64,000 bases of DNA from Streptosporangium sp. NBC_01495 (GCF_036250735.1 NZ_CP109430.1:10602001-10666000); one strand, 5' to 3'. Counted from the stretch's first letter, positions 41,695-50,719 are shown. Notes: generated by a model from the sequence alone, not told the origin. Program-made: numbers and translations.

Positions 41695-42675
41695 GTGTCT
41701 ATCGTGGCGTTCATGCACACGGTGGCGATCCTGGCGCTGGATCAGGTGGTGGCGTTCGATCTGTCGACGCCGATCGAGGTGTTCGGCCGGACCCGGCTGC
41801 CCGATGGGCGCAGGCCGTACCGGATCCGGGTGTGCGGTCCCGAGCCGGAGATGCGCAGCGAGGCGTTCGTCGTCAAGGTGTCATGGGGTCTGGAGACGCT
41901 GGCCGAGGCCGACACGATCATCGTGCCCGGCTGCTCGGAACAGGCGGGGCCGCCCCCGCCACAGGTGCTGGAGGCGCTTCGCCGGGCGGCCGGGCAGGGC
42001 ACCCGGATCGCGTCGATCTGCGCCGGCGCGTTCACCCTGGCCGCCACCGGCCTGCTCGACGGGCTCACCGCGACCACGCACTGGGCCGGCGCCGCCGCGC
42101 TGGCCGAGCGCTTTCCCCGGGTGAACGTCCGGCCGGACGTCCTGTACGTCGACAACGGGCAGTTTCTCACCTCGGCGGGCGCCGCGGCCGGCCTGGACCT
42201 GTGTCTGCACATGATCCGCGGCGACCACGGCTCCGCGGTGGCGGCCGACGCGGCCCGCCTGTCCGTCATGCCGTTGGAGCGCGAGGGCAGGCAGGCCCAG
42301 TTCATCGTGCACGAGCAGCCGCCGGTGCCGCGCGGGTCGGTCATGGAGCCGGTGCTGGCCTGGATCGAGGACAACCTCGGCCACGACCTCACCCTGGAGG
42401 GGATGGCCGTCCGGTCGGGGATGAGCGAACGGACCTTCAGTCGCCGTTTCCGCGAGCAGACCGGTACGACCCCTCTGCAGTGGCTGCTGCGTGCCCGGGT
42501 GCGCCGCGCGCAGTATCTGCTGGAGAACACCGAGCACGGCGTCGAGCGGATCGCCGCGCAGGCCGGGTTCGGCTCGCCGACCGCCTTCAGGGAACGCTTC
42601 AAACGCGTCGTCGGAACCACTCCGCAGGCCTACCGCGCCTCCTTCGGGGGGCGTCGCCCGCTGCCCGCGTCGTGA
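41695..42675 (+). CDS. GlxA-family AraC-type regulator
   Basis: A 326-residue regulator with an N-terminal DJ-1/PfpI-like sensor domain (VAILALDQVVAFDLSTPIEV, IASICAGAFTLAATGLLDG, then ATTHW) and a C-terminal AraC HTH pair (LEGMAVRSGMSERTFSRRFR and IAAQAGFGSPTAFRERFKRV). The GTG start is preceded by GGGGAGG; an ATG 18 bp downstream is an alternative. It probably activates the divergent DJ-1 gene. Confidence 0.92.
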   Translation: MSIVAFMHTVAILALDQVVAFDLSTPIEVFGRTRLPDGRRPYRIRVCGPEPEMRSEAFVVKVSWGLETLAEADTIIVPGCSEQAGPPPPQVLEALRRAAGQGTRIASICAGAFTLAATGLLDGLTATTHWAGAAALAERFPRVNVRPDVLYVDNGQFLTSAGAAAGLDLCLHMIRGDHGSAVAADAARLSVMPLEREGRQAQFIVHEQPPVPRGSVMEPVLAWIEDNLGHDLTLEGMAVRSGMSERTFSRRFREQTGTTPLQWLLRARVRRAQYLLENTEHGVERIAAQAGFGSPTAFRERFKRVVGTTPQAYRASFGGRRPLPAS

Positions 42676-42726
42676 CATGGCGGGGACGTCCGCCGAGGTC
42701 CGTACACGGCCGGTGGGACGCCCCGC

Positions 42727-42823
42727 GTCCTCATCACCCCTGCGAGGGGTCGCAACTTGTGCGCTTCTCGCGCCATCTGATCGCGTTCTCCGTGTCCTCA
42801 TCACCCCTGCGAGGGGTCGCAAC
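42727..42823 (+). CRISPR. Orphan two-repeat CRISPR (one spacer)
   Basis: Two identical 30-bp repeats lie at 42727-42756 and 42794-42823, with a 37-bp unique spacer between. Each starts GTCCTCATCACCCC, contains the small palindrome CCCCTGCGAGGGG and ends GTCGCAAC. The end GTCGCAAC and the internal stem are typical of type I/III actinobacterial repeats, and 37 bp is a normal spacer length. No cas gene is in the window and no third repeat was found at the expected distance on either side. Confidence 0.75.
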
Positions 42824-43196
42824 AGGTTCCAGATGTCGGCGCCGTGGTGCTCGGCGGGTGGCCGGGTGACGGCCTGCGGATCCGGATGAGCAACCCGACG
42901 CCGTCCGGGGCGCCCGCGGGTCCCGGCGGGAAACTGGGACTGCTCGGCCTGGCCGAACGGACCCGGATGGCCGGAGGCACCATAAGTCATGCCGGGTTTT
43001 CGTCCCCGGATAACAGAGGGGCCTGACAGGGAACCGGGCGCGGTCGCCCGGTCCGGGCTACCCGCCGGCGGGTTTTGTGCCGGCCCTCGCCGGAGTCCCC
43101 GACCACCAGGAGGCGTGTCGCCCCGGTCGTGGCCTCGGGGACTCCGGCCCGTCTCACACGGTCAGGCTCAGGAGTGAGCGATTCACACGGTCAGGC
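42824..43196. other. Intergenic, no gene seen
   Basis: 373 bp between the mini-CRISPR and a secreted-protein gene. It holds short duplicated pieces (TCACACGGTCAGGCTCAGGAGTG twice, near 43155 and 43182), otherwise nothing supportable. The duplicated piece lies just beyond the stop of the secreted-protein gene. Confidence 0.4.
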
Positions 43197-43634
43197 TCAG
43201 GAGTGGGCGGTGAGGCACCGCTTGAGCGTTTCCCTGGAGTTCTGCCGCTTCGGCGCGACCTTCAGCAGCGCCGCGTCGCGCACCTGCACGTACTTGGCCC
43301 CGGCGGCGTTGTAGGCGTCCACCATCTTCTTCGCGGCGGGATCCAGCGACGGCGCCTTCACCCCGAGCTGCTGCAGGGCCATCTTCTGGGAGAGCTGGTC
43401 GACGTCCGCGGCCGCGCCGGCCTTCATCAGGGCGGCGTGGGCGGCCTTGACCTCCGGTAGGGCGTCGACGTTGGTGAGAGCGTCCTCGGCGTTCAGCAGC
43501 GCGAGATATTCCTGCGCGCAGGGGGCCGGGGCGGAGGTGGCCGCGACGGCGGTGGTGGCGGTGGCGCCGACGGTGGCCAGGGTGGTGAGAAGGCCGAGGG
43601 CGGCCAGCGCCGTCGCGGTGGTGCGGGTGTGCAT
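43197..43634 (-). CDS. Small secreted protein, unknown function
   Basis: A 145-residue protein with a Sec signal peptide (TRTTATALAALGLLTTLATV, cleavage at about AVAA/TS residue 31). The helical mature domain of ~110 residues has two Cys (APCAQEYLALLNAED and ETLKRCLTAHS) that could form a disulfide linking both ends. No catalytic motif is visible. The start is the ATG with GGAGCACCCC upstream; an ATG 12 codons earlier is possible. Family not recognised. Confidence 0.65.
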   Translation of the reverse strand: MHTRTTATALAALGLLTTLATVGATATTAVAATSAPAPCAQEYLALLNAEDALTNVDALPEVKAAHAALMKAGAAADVDQLSQKMALQQLGVKAPSLDPAAKKMVDAYNAAGAKYVQVRDAALLKVAPKRQNSRETLKRCLTAHS

Positions 43635-43787
43635 GGGGTGCTCCCGTTGGTGCTGAGGGTTGATTGGCATGTGACCTCATGCACCGAAATCACTGTGAGT
43701 AATCGCCCCGACGCTTCAAGTTAGCGTCAAGGGTCGCGGGCCACCGGTCGTACCGGGGCGTCCGGAGCTCGGAGGACCCGGGAAGGC

Positions 43788-43826
43788 CACGGACGCGAAC
43801 CCCCGTCAGGCGGGTTCGCGTCCGTG
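43788..43826. terminator. Terminator of the GH30 gene
   Basis: A 15-bp perfect stem CACGGACGCGAACCC / GGGTTCGCGTCCGTG with a 9-base loop. It lies 11 bp after the GH30 stop codon (minus strand), without a U-run. Confidence 0.85.
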
Positions 43827-43837
43827 TCTCGCTGAGG

Positions 43838-45724
43838 TCAGGACACCGTCCACTTCTGGTTCGCGCCACCGGTGCACTCCCACAGCTGGAGGCGGGTGCC
43901 GTCGGCGCTGGTGTTACCCGTGACGTCCACGCACTTGTTCGCGGCCGGGTTCACCAGGTCCCTGGTCGCGGGGTTGTAGGTCCACTGCTGGTTGGGGCCG
44001 CCGAAGCACGACCACAGCTGGAGCTGGCTGCCGTTGGCCGTGCCGTTGCCGACGACGTCCAGGCACTTGCCGAGTACGCGGAGCGTGCCGTCGCCGGGGC
44101 GGGTCCACTGCTGCGCGGTGCTGCCGTTGCAGGAGTAGAGCTGGACGGCGGTGCCGTCGGCGTTGCTCGCGCCCGCGACGTCCATGCACTTGCCGCCCAG
44201 GCCGGTGATGGCGCCGCCGCCGGGGTTGCCCGGGTTGCCGCTCGGCGTTCCGGACCAGGTGAAGGTGGCGGTGGTGCGGGCCGGAAGGGAGTAGGTGAAG
44301 GACTGGCCGCCCCAGTTGACCCGGACGGACTGGGCCGAGGTGCCGCGGTTGTGCGCGATCAGGGCCTTGGAGCCGTCGGGGTTGCGCCAGGCGACGTTCT
44401 GGATCGTGCCGTTGGCGGTGGAGTCGATCCGGTACGCGCCGGGCTTGACGAACTTCGTGAGGTGGCCGGTCGTGTAGTACTCGATGGTGTTGTCGACCTG
44501 GCCGGCGCGGGAGCCGCCCTCCTGGACGGTGATCAGGCCGGTGCAGACGTCGCAGCCGCCGTTGTGCGGGCCCATGCCCTGGTTGAGCGCGAGGCTCCAC
44601 TTGACGAGGCTGCCGCTCCAGTTGCGGGCGTAGTTGACGATGTCGGCGAGGTCCTCGTTGTGCTGGTTGCCGATCCAGGTGCCGCCCGAGTGCTCGGTGC
44701 TGAACTGGCGCACGGCCGGATACTGGTTGTGGATCTGGGTGCCGACCGCCGGGTCGCCGGCGTAGCCGTGCCAGGCGATGCCGCCGAACAGGGGGTCGTT
44801 GCGCACGGCCGCGTCGTTCAGCACGCCGGCGCCCATGGCGGCGTAGTCGCCGTAGTTCCAGTCGTGGACGAGCACCTTGGTCGTGATGCCGGCGGCGCGG
44901 AAGGCCGGGTAGACGTGGTTCTTGGTGAACTCGGCCAGCCCGGACGAGTTCCAGTTCATGCTCGGGTAGTTCGCCGCGGTCGGGTTGCCCGCCTGGCAGC
45001 AGTTGGGCTCGTTCTGCACCGAGATGTAGTTAACCGGGATCCCGGCGTTCTGGTAGCTCTGGATGTACTTGACCAGATACTGGGCGTACGTGGGGTAGTG
45101 CTCCCACTTGAGCCAGCCCATCTGGTCCATCCGGCCGTTGTCCTTCATCCAGCCGGGGGCGCTCCACGGCACGCCCTTGACGCGCAGTGCCGGGTTGAGC
45201 GATTTGGCCTGCGCGGTGAGCAGGCGCACGTTGGTGTCGTACCCGTTGGCGCCGAAGTCGTTGAGGTCGCAGCAGGTGTCGTCGAGGGAGACGTGGCCGG
45301 GCCGCGACAGGTCGGAGGCGCCGATCGGGTTGCGCACGAACGACAGGCCGATGCCGTCGGTGGGGTGGAAGAGCCTGCGCATCACCGCGTCGCGGGTGGC
45401 CGCGCTGATCGGGCCGCCGCGCAGCAGGTAGGCGGTGGTGTCGGTGATCGAGGCCCCGCCGCCTTCGAACTGCTGGTAGGTGGTGCCCTCGTTGACGGTG
45501 ATGGTGTGGTTGGCGCTGCCTCCGGCGGGCCCGAAGGCGATGGGCGACTGCTGCTGAAGGCCCCGCGTGACGGTCCGGCCGCCCGCGTCGGAAGTGGTGG
45601 TGAGCCAGATGTTCACGGGTTCGTTGGCGGCCAGGGCGGGGGTGGCGGCGACGGGTCCCGTCGCCCACAGGGCGGCGGCGCAGGCCAGGGCGAGGGTGAG
45701 GGCCCGGCGAGGTGGTCGGAGCAC
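43838..45724 (-). CDS. Secreted GH30-family glycosidase with ricin-B lectin (CBM13) domain
   Basis: A 628-residue exported enzyme. The signal peptide is LRPPRRALTLALACAAALWA, cleaved after ~30 residues. The GH30 barrel shows YQQFEGGGASITDTTAYLLR, the acid/base Glu in YISVQNEPNCC and the nucleophile Glu in QFSTEHSGGTW. A C-terminal beta domain follows. Residues ~500-628 form a ricin-type trefoil with three QxW repeats (STAQQWTR, NQQWTYN, NQKWTVS). Family activities include beta-glucosylceramidase, beta-1,6-glucanase and xylanase; substrate is not determined. The GTG start follows GAAAGGA. LacI at 45988-47013 and the GAAACTTTC site upstream suggest sugar-induced expression. Confidence 0.92.
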   Translation of the reverse strand: MLRPPRRALTLALACAAALWATGPVAATPALAANEPVNIWLTTTSDAGGRTVTRGLQQQSPIAFGPAGGSANHTITVNEGTTYQQFEGGGASITDTTAYLLRGGPISAATRDAVMRRLFHPTDGIGLSFVRNPIGASDLSRPGHVSLDDTCCDLNDFGANGYDTNVRLLTAQAKSLNPALRVKGVPWSAPGWMKDNGRMDQMGWLKWEHYPTYAQYLVKYIQSYQNAGIPVNYISVQNEPNCCQAGNPTAANYPSMNWNSSGLAEFTKNHVYPAFRAAGITTKVLVHDWNYGDYAAMGAGVLNDAAVRNDPLFGGIAWHGYAGDPAVGTQIHNQYPAVRQFSTEHSGGTWIGNQHNEDLADIVNYARNWSGSLVKWSLALNQGMGPHNGGCDVCTGLITVQEGGSRAGQVDNTIEYYTTGHLTKFVKPGAYRIDSTANGTIQNVAWRNPDGSKALIAHNRGTSAQSVRVNWGGQSFTYSLPARTTATFTWSGTPSGNPGNPGGGAITGLGGKCMDVAGASNADGTAVQLYSCNGSTAQQWTRPGDGTLRVLGKCLDVVGNGTANGSQLQLWSCFGGPNQQWTYNPATRDLVNPAANKCVDVTGNTSADGTRLQLWECTGGANQKWTVS

Positions 45725-45834
45725 GGCAGGGGTCCTTTCGGGGGGTGCGATTGGGCCCGCGACGCCCCGGGCCGTTCGAGTCAGAGCACGTGCGTCGCCC
45801 CGGGAACCGTCGCTGTAACCGATGTAACAGATAA

Positions 45835-45843
45835 GAAACTTTC
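45835..45843. promoter_or_regulatory. Candidate LacI operator upstream of GH30
   Basis: GAAACTTTC, the core of the CGAAACTTTCG-type site bound by several actinomycete LacI sugar regulators, lies 111 bp before the GH30 start codon and downstream of the lacI-type gene. Assignment rests on motif resemblance and gene proximity. Confidence 0.5.
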
Positions 45844-45987
45844 CTGTTGCAGGATAGGACAACACACGTGGAAATCGATTGTCAAGGCCGGGAAAGGCCG
45901 GAAAAGGTCGGGAAACACCTGGACCGGTACACGTCGCGCGACGGGCGCGAAGACCGACCGATAATGAAACAAATGAAACAAACGCGC

Positions 45988-47013
45988 TCAGCGCGAGACG
46001 GGTCCGGTGGAGCCTCGGACGATCACATCGGTACCCAGGGAGACGTGCAGTGCCTCCAGCGTGTGCCGGTTGAGGAGCCGCATCAGCAGCGTGACCGCCA
46101 TCCGGCCCATCTCCTGCAGCGGCTGGCGCACCGTGGTCAGCGTCGGCAGGGTCGCCCGGCCGAGGTCGAGGTCGTCGAACCCCGCGACCGACAGGTCACC
46201 CGGCACGTTCAGGCCGCGCTCGGCCGCCGCCCACAGCGCGCCGACCGCCATCTTGTCGTTGAACGCGACCAGCGCCGTCGGCCGCTCGGGCAGGTCCAGC
46301 AGCTCACAGGCCGCGCGGTAGCCGTTCTCGGAGTTGGGCTCCCGCACGCTGCGCAGCAGCTCGGCCGACGGCAGGACACCGGCGTCGGCCAGCGACGCGG
46401 TGTATCCCGCCAGCCTGGCCTCGCTCGGCAGCCACTTCACGGGGCCGCCGACGATGCCGACCCGGCGGTGACCGAGCTCGACCACGTGCGCCATCAGCTT
46501 GCGCGCGCCCGCGAAGTGCGCGGCCGACACCGCCACGATGTCCCTGGGAGGCGGCGTCCTGGGGTCGATCACCACGAAGGGGAACTGCCGGTCGCGGAGC
46601 CGTACGAGCTCGTCGCCCGGCTCCGGGGGAAGGATCAGGATCGCCCCCGCGATGTCGGGGCGGTCGGGCAGGCCGGAGAGCACCGGGGTGTGCTGGGCCG
46701 ACTCTCCGGCGCTCAGGACCATCTGCCCGCCGTGCAGCTCGATGGTCTCGCCGACCGAGGAGACGATGAGCCCGAAATAGTCGGTCAGCAGGTAGGGGCA
46801 GCGCACGTAGATCGTGCCCCCGGCCATCGCCTCCTGCCCGGCGCGCGGCCGGGGCGCCTGGTCCCCGAGGCGGCCGATGGCCCGTAACACCAGCTCACGG
46901 GTGTGCGGGGCGACGTTGGCCTGCCCGTTCAGGACCCGCGAGACGGTGGCGATCGACAGCCCCGTCTCCGCCGCGACGTCGCGCACGGTCGCGCGCGTCC
47001 CGGGCCGAGCCAT
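45988..47013 (-). CDS. LacI-family transcriptional regulator
   Basis: A 341-residue repressor with a LacI HTH (TVRDVAAETGLSIATVSRVL, NGQANVAPHTRELV) and a periplasmic-binding-protein-like sensor (FPFVVIDPRTPPPRDIVAVS, LGHRRVGIVGGPVKWLPSEA, PTALVAFNDKMAVGALWAAA). The C-terminus LTTVRQPLQEMGRMAV is canonical. It lies directly upstream of and in the same direction as the GH30 gene and is its likely regulator. Confidence 0.94.
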   Translation of the reverse strand: MARPGTRATVRDVAAETGLSIATVSRVLNGQANVAPHTRELVLRAIGRLGDQAPRPRAGQEAMAGGTIYVRCPYLLTDYFGLIVSSVGETIELHGGQMVLSAGESAQHTPVLSGLPDRPDIAGAILILPPEPGDELVRLRDRQFPFVVIDPRTPPPRDIVAVSAAHFAGARKLMAHVVELGHRRVGIVGGPVKWLPSEARLAGYTASLADAGVLPSAELLRSVREPNSENGYRAACELLDLPERPTALVAFNDKMAVGALWAAAERGLNVPGDLSVAGFDDLDLGRATLPTLTTVRQPLQEMGRMAVTLLMRLLNRHTLEALHVSLGTDVIVRGSTGPVSR

Positions 47014-47229
47014 GTGCGCCCCCTGATAGCCGTGTCCCTGCCGTCAGCATAACCAGCGCTGACGGGAGGCCGCGGCGAGGAACCGGGGAGGCGGAGAAGC
47101 CAGGGGAGCCAGGAGTGCCGGGGGACGAAGGGCCCGCGTTCGAGGGCCTTGTTCGCCGGGGCCGCCGAGCGGCCGGCGGGTCCGCTTGACGGCCTCGTTG
47201 GCTTTACGGCCTCGTCCGCCTCGTCCGCC

Positions 47230-48030
47230 TCATCCGCCGAGTAGCCTGCGGGCCCGTTCGACGACGGGCTTGTCGATCATCTGCCCGTCCAGCGTGCTCA
47301 CCCCGCCGCCGGCGGCGGCCACCACCGCCTCGGCCCATCGCAGGGCCTCGGCAGACGGCGCGAACGCCGCGCGCACCGGCTCGACCTGCCGGGGGTGGAC
47401 GCACAGCTTGCCGGTGAATCCCAGGCGCGCCGCGTGTTCCGCGTCGGCCACCGCGGCGGCGTGCTCCTCGACATTCGTGGTGACACCGTCCAGGGGGGCG
47501 GCCACGCCCGCCGACGCGGCGGCGAGGACGAGCGTCGAACGGGCGTGCAGCAGCGCGGTCCGGTCCCCGGGGTCGACGCCCAGCTGGGCGGCGAGGTCCA
47601 CGCTGCCGAAGGCGGGCCGCGTCACCCCCGGGGCCGCGCACAGCCGTCTTGCCCCGAAGATGCCGGCGGCCGTCTCAACCAGCGGGACGACGCCGTTGCC
47701 GCGAGGCAGCCGGTCGATCAGGGCGGCGATGTCCTCGGGGCTCTCGGCCTTCGGGAGCATGACGCCGCAGTCGTGCCGGCCGGCCAGCTCGACATCGGCG
47801 TCATGCCACGGGGTCCCCCGCCCGTTGATCCGTACGACCGCGTTCCCGCCGGCTTCGAGCCACCGGCGGACGTTGTCGCGTGCCCGATCCTTGTCCTCGG
47901 GGGCGACGGCGTCCTCCAGGTCGAGGACGATCGCGTCACCGGCGGCCCGTACCGCCTTCTCGAAACGCTCGGGGCGATGCCCGGGGACGAAGAGCAGCGC
48001 CCGCGCGCGGGCCAGCGTGTCCCGGTTCAT
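47230..48030 (-). CDS. HpcH/HpaI aldolase, CitE-like CoA ester lyase
   Basis: A 266-residue TIM-barrel lyase. Motifs are ALLFVPGHRPERFEKAV, the Mg-binding AIVLDLEDAVAPEDKDRARD, VVRINGRGTPW, VVPLVETAAGIFGARRL, and the closing FTGKLCVHPRQVEPV. Relatives are citrate lyase beta, malyl-CoA and citramalyl-CoA lyases, which split a beta-hydroxyacyl-CoA into acetyl- or propionyl-CoA plus a keto acid. A CaiB-type CoA-transferase in the same island can make the CoA thioester. Two short coupled ORFs made by 44-bp repeats precede its ATG. It is the last gene of the operon starting with the ABC ATPase or substrate-binding protein. Confidence 0.92.
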   Translation of the reverse strand: MNRDTLARARALLFVPGHRPERFEKAVRAAGDAIVLDLEDAVAPEDKDRARDNVRRWLEAGGNAVVRINGRGTPWHDADVELAGRHDCGVMLPKAESPEDIAALIDRLPRGNGVVPLVETAAGIFGARRLCAAPGVTRPAFGSVDLAAQLGVDPGDRTALLHARSTLVLAAASAGVAAPLDGVTTNVEEHAAAVADAEHAARLGFTGKLCVHPRQVEPVRAAFAPSAEALRWAEAVVAAAGGGVSTLDGQMIDKPVVERARRLLGG

Positions 48031-48118
48031 CGGCGCACTCTCGCCTCGGCGGCGGTCACCGTGTCCCGGTTCATCGGATCCCTCTCGCCCCGGCGGCGGG
48101 CACCGCGGACCGGTTCAT
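48027..48118 (-). repeat. Tandem 44-bp repeats making two coupled 15-codon ORFs
   Basis: Start codons with ATGAACCGG occur at 48118, 48074 and 48030, exactly 44 bp apart, within near-identical units. The first two open 15-codon frames (MNRSAVPAAGARGIR and MNRDTVTAAEARVRR). Each stops at a TGA overlapping the next ATG as ATGA. The third ATG is the lyase start (MNRDTLARARALL). The initiation region has thus been triplicated, giving a chain of stop-start couplings between the hydrolase and the lyase. Confidence 0.85.
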
Positions 48119-48146
48119 CGACGCCCTCCCGCCCCGGCGACGGTCA

Positions 48147-49850
48147 CTACGGGATCTCCGGCAGCAGGAGCCGCGAGAGGCGGTCCCCGCCGGTGTGGAG
48201 GGTGATCCGGCCGCCGAACACCTCGGCCGGGCGGTCCCGCGGGTCGTCGTGGACGAACGGCCCGCACCCGGTCATCTGGTTCTTCAGGTTGGACAGGCGG
48301 GTCGCGGGCCCGTCGTGGACATAGTCCCGGCCCCGTACGGCGAGTGCTATCCGGTAGCCCTCGGGCACCACGAGACAGGTCGGCAGGATCTCGATGTCGA
48401 GCTCGTACACCGAGCCGGGCACCAGGGGAGAGGGGTCGTCGTGCGTGTGGTACGGCTGGTACGGCCGGGAGAGTTCGTCGTCGAGTTTGCGGTGTGAGGC
48501 GCGCAGCCATCCCTGCGCCACCGGGGTGTTCGGGTCGAGGGCGCCCTGGAAGGTCACCTCGGTGCCGTCCGGCGAGAACACCCGCACGACGAGGAACAGG
48601 TCGGCGTCGGCGGTCGAGGACTCGACGAACAGCTTGGCCGACAGGGGGCCGGTGAACTCCGTGTCGGCGGGCAGCGGCGGGGTCTCGAAGATGACCCCGT
48701 CCCCCATGCCGTCGTAGCCGACGCTTCCCGGCGTCGCGGGAGGCTCGGGGGTGAGCGACCCGTGCGCGGCGTCGAGATAGAGGGAGGTCCAGCGGGTGCG
48801 GGGAATCGGCCACGCCTCCTCGTGGCGCAGCGTGAAGGTGCTGTCCACATGGCGGATCTGGAGCTGCACCGGCGGCTGCTCCTTCCACCCCGTGTCCTCA
48901 TTTTTCAGGAAATGACCGAAGAAGCGCTTCTGCAGGGAGACGCCATAGTCGGCGTAGAACAGCGACCAGTGCGTGTCACCGTGCATCTCCAGCCACTTCT
49001 CCCGCGACGCCGCGCGGAGGTAGCCGTGGGTGTTGCCCCGCAGGTGCAGCCCCTGGCCTCCCCAGTTTCCCGCGGACAGGACCGGGACGGTCACCTTGTC
49101 CCAGTCCGGCGAGCGGTCCCGGTGGTAGCCGTCGTCCAGGGGGTGCTCGCGGATCGACGCGCCGAGGTCGACGCGGTTCGACGCCCGCGCCTCCTCGCTC
49201 AGGTTCTCGTCCCCGCAGACGTTCACCCCGGTGTTCGGGTTACGCGGACCGGCGTCCCCGAGGCCGTGCTGGACGGAGCTCACCTGCATGCCGTACCAGT
49301 GGTCCCAGAACGTGGTCCGGATGCCCCCGTGGTAGGTGGAGTCGCGGTACCAGTCGGCCGCCCCCTCCCACACGCAGACGGCGGCGAGGTGGGCCGGTCG
49401 CCGTGAGGCGACGAGCCACTGGTTGATGGCGAAGTAGGAGATGCCGCAGAGCCCGACCTTGCCGTTGCTCCACTCCTGCTCGCCCGCCCACTCGACGCAG
49501 AGCACGTGGTCCTGGACCTCGCGCGGGGAGAAGATGTCGATCACGCCGGGGGAGCGGCCCGCGCCACGGGAGTCGACGCGGACGCAGACATAGCCGTCGG
49601 GCACCCACTTCTCCGGGTCGACCACCTCCCAGTTCTGGTATCGGTTGGTCGATCCGCCGACCGCGTCCGGATGGTCCCTCGCCATCTTCTCCCAGGCGCT
49701 CGGGTAGCCCTCCTGGAACGACAGGCCCTTAGCGTACGGGCCGTAGGTGAGGATGACGGGGTAGCGACCCTCCGCCTCCGGCCGGAAGACGTCCGCGCGG
49801 AGCACGGTCCCGTCGTCGACCTCGATCGGGACGTCCCATTCGACCAACAT
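48147..49850 (-). CDS. CocE/NonD-family hydrolase (X-Pro dipeptidyl-peptidase type)
   Basis: A 567-residue alpha/beta hydrolase of the S15/CocE family. The N-terminal part reads DDGTVLRADVFRPEAEGRYP and later RVDSRGAGRSPG. The nucleophile is Ser138 in VGLCGISYFAINQW and His lies in MHGDTHWSLFY. The C-terminal jelly-roll domain spans ~350-560 (LRHEEAWPIPRTRWTSLYLD ... LEVE-type PGSVYELDIEILPT). Known members hydrolyse cocaine esters, glutaryl amides or X-Pro peptides. No signal peptide is present. Its place between ABC importer and CoA lyase genes suggests it opens an imported ester or amide. An upstream open frame beyond the ATG overlaps the permease and is not used. Confidence 0.9.
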   Translation of the reverse strand: MLVEWDVPIEVDDGTVLRADVFRPEAEGRYPVILTYGPYAKGLSFQEGYPSAWEKMARDHPDAVGGSTNRYQNWEVVDPEKWVPDGYVCVRVDSRGAGRSPGVIDIFSPREVQDHVLCVEWAGEQEWSNGKVGLCGISYFAINQWLVASRRPAHLAAVCVWEGAADWYRDSTYHGGIRTTFWDHWYGMQVSSVQHGLGDAGPRNPNTGVNVCGDENLSEEARASNRVDLGASIREHPLDDGYHRDRSPDWDKVTVPVLSAGNWGGQGLHLRGNTHGYLRAASREKWLEMHGDTHWSLFYADYGVSLQKRFFGHFLKNEDTGWKEQPPVQLQIRHVDSTFTLRHEEAWPIPRTRWTSLYLDAAHGSLTPEPPATPGSVGYDGMGDGVIFETPPLPADTEFTGPLSAKLFVESSTADADLFLVVRVFSPDGTEVTFQGALDPNTPVAQGWLRASHRKLDDELSRPYQPYHTHDDPSPLVPGSVYELDIEILPTCLVVPEGYRIALAVRGRDYVHDGPATRLSNLKNQMTGCGPFVHDDPRDRPAEVFGGRITLHTGGDRLSRLLLPEIP

Positions 49851-49882
49851 GCCAAAAGCTCCTGTCTGTACGTGCAAGGGGT

Positions 49883-50719
49883 TTATTCGCGGCCCGCGTG
49901 CTGCCACGGAGCCACCCGCCGGACGAGGCGCTCCGTCCCGGCGCGGGCGAGGACGCCGAGGAGGGCGAGAACGGCCACGCCGACGAACGCCTGGTCCTGG
50001 GCGAAGGACCGGGCGTTGGTGAGGATGAACGTGCCCAGGCCGTCCAGGTTCGCGAGGAACTCGACGGCGGCCGCCCCGACCAGCGCCCGGCCGACGGCCA
50101 CGTGGACGCCCGCCACCGCGAACGGCAGCGCCGACGGCAGGACGAAGTCCGTGATGAACCGGCGCCGTGGCACGTTGAGCACCCGCGCGACGTCCGCCAG
50201 GTTGCCGGGCAGGGCCCGCGCCCCGTCGGCGGTGCTCACGGCACAGGGCAGGAAGGCGGACAGCGCGACGACGATGACGCGGGTCACGTCGTTGTAGCCG
50301 AACCAGATGGTCGCCATCGGGACGATGGCCAGCATCGGCATCGCGTACAGACCGCTGATGTAGGGCGTGCTCAGGTGGCGCAGCCAGGCCACCCGCCCGA
50401 TGAGCAGACCGGCCACGATCCCCGGGACGCAGCCGAGGAGCAGGCCGAGCACCACGGCCGAGACGGTCTCCCACACCGAGCCGAGGAAGCTCGCCGAGGT
50501 CAGGGTCGGGATCGCCTGCCCGAGGACGCCGAGGGGGGTGGGCAGGTAGTCGGGCAGCCAGGCCGTACCGGCGATCTGCCACACGAGCAGGACCGCCGCC
50601 GCGGCCACGAGCTTGCCGGTGACGTCGCGCGACGGCCCGCCGGAGGAGACGGCCGGGGAGGCGGCCTTCGCGGTGGTGCCCACGCCGGTGTCCGCCGTGG
50701 TGTCCGGGGTGGTGCTCAC
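49883..50719 (-). CDS. ABC transporter permease (SsuC/TauC type)
   Basis: A 278-residue permease with a hydrophilic Thr/Ala-rich N-terminus of ~35 residues and six hydrophobic segments. It carries the EAA-type coupling loop ADGARALPGNLADVARVLNV followed by PRRRFITDFVLPSALPFA. The family imports nitrate, sulfonates, taurine, thiamine precursors and similar compounds. The GTG start overlaps the stop of the other permease (GTGA). Confidence 0.9.
   Translation of the reverse strand: MSTTPDTTADTGVGTTAKAASPAVSSGGPSRDVTGKLVAAAAVLLVWQIAGTAWLPDYLPTPLGVLGQAIPTLTSASFLGSVWETVSAVVLGLLLGCVPGIVAGLLIGRVAWLRHLSTPYISGLYAMPMLAIVPMATIWFGYNDVTRVIVVALSAFLPCAVSTADGARALPGNLADVARVLNVPRRRFITDFVLPSALPFAVAGVHVAVGRALVGAAAVEFLANLDGLGTFILTNARSFAQDQAFVGVAVLALLGVLARAGTERLVRRVAPWQHAGRE

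Noticed and set aside
42824..42900. Third CRISPR repeat downstream
   Set aside because: At the expected 67-bp step no sequence resembling the repeat is found. The same is true upstream of 42727.
44351..45964. Long open frame (over 500 codons) on the plus strand
   Set aside because: It is the antisense shadow of the GH30 glycosidase: no family motif, and Val/Gly/Arg-rich composition expected from high-GC complement.
49851..50582. N-terminal extension of the CocE hydrolase frame
   Set aside because: It lies out of frame over the ABC permease gene and lacks similarity. The family start is at MLVEWD.
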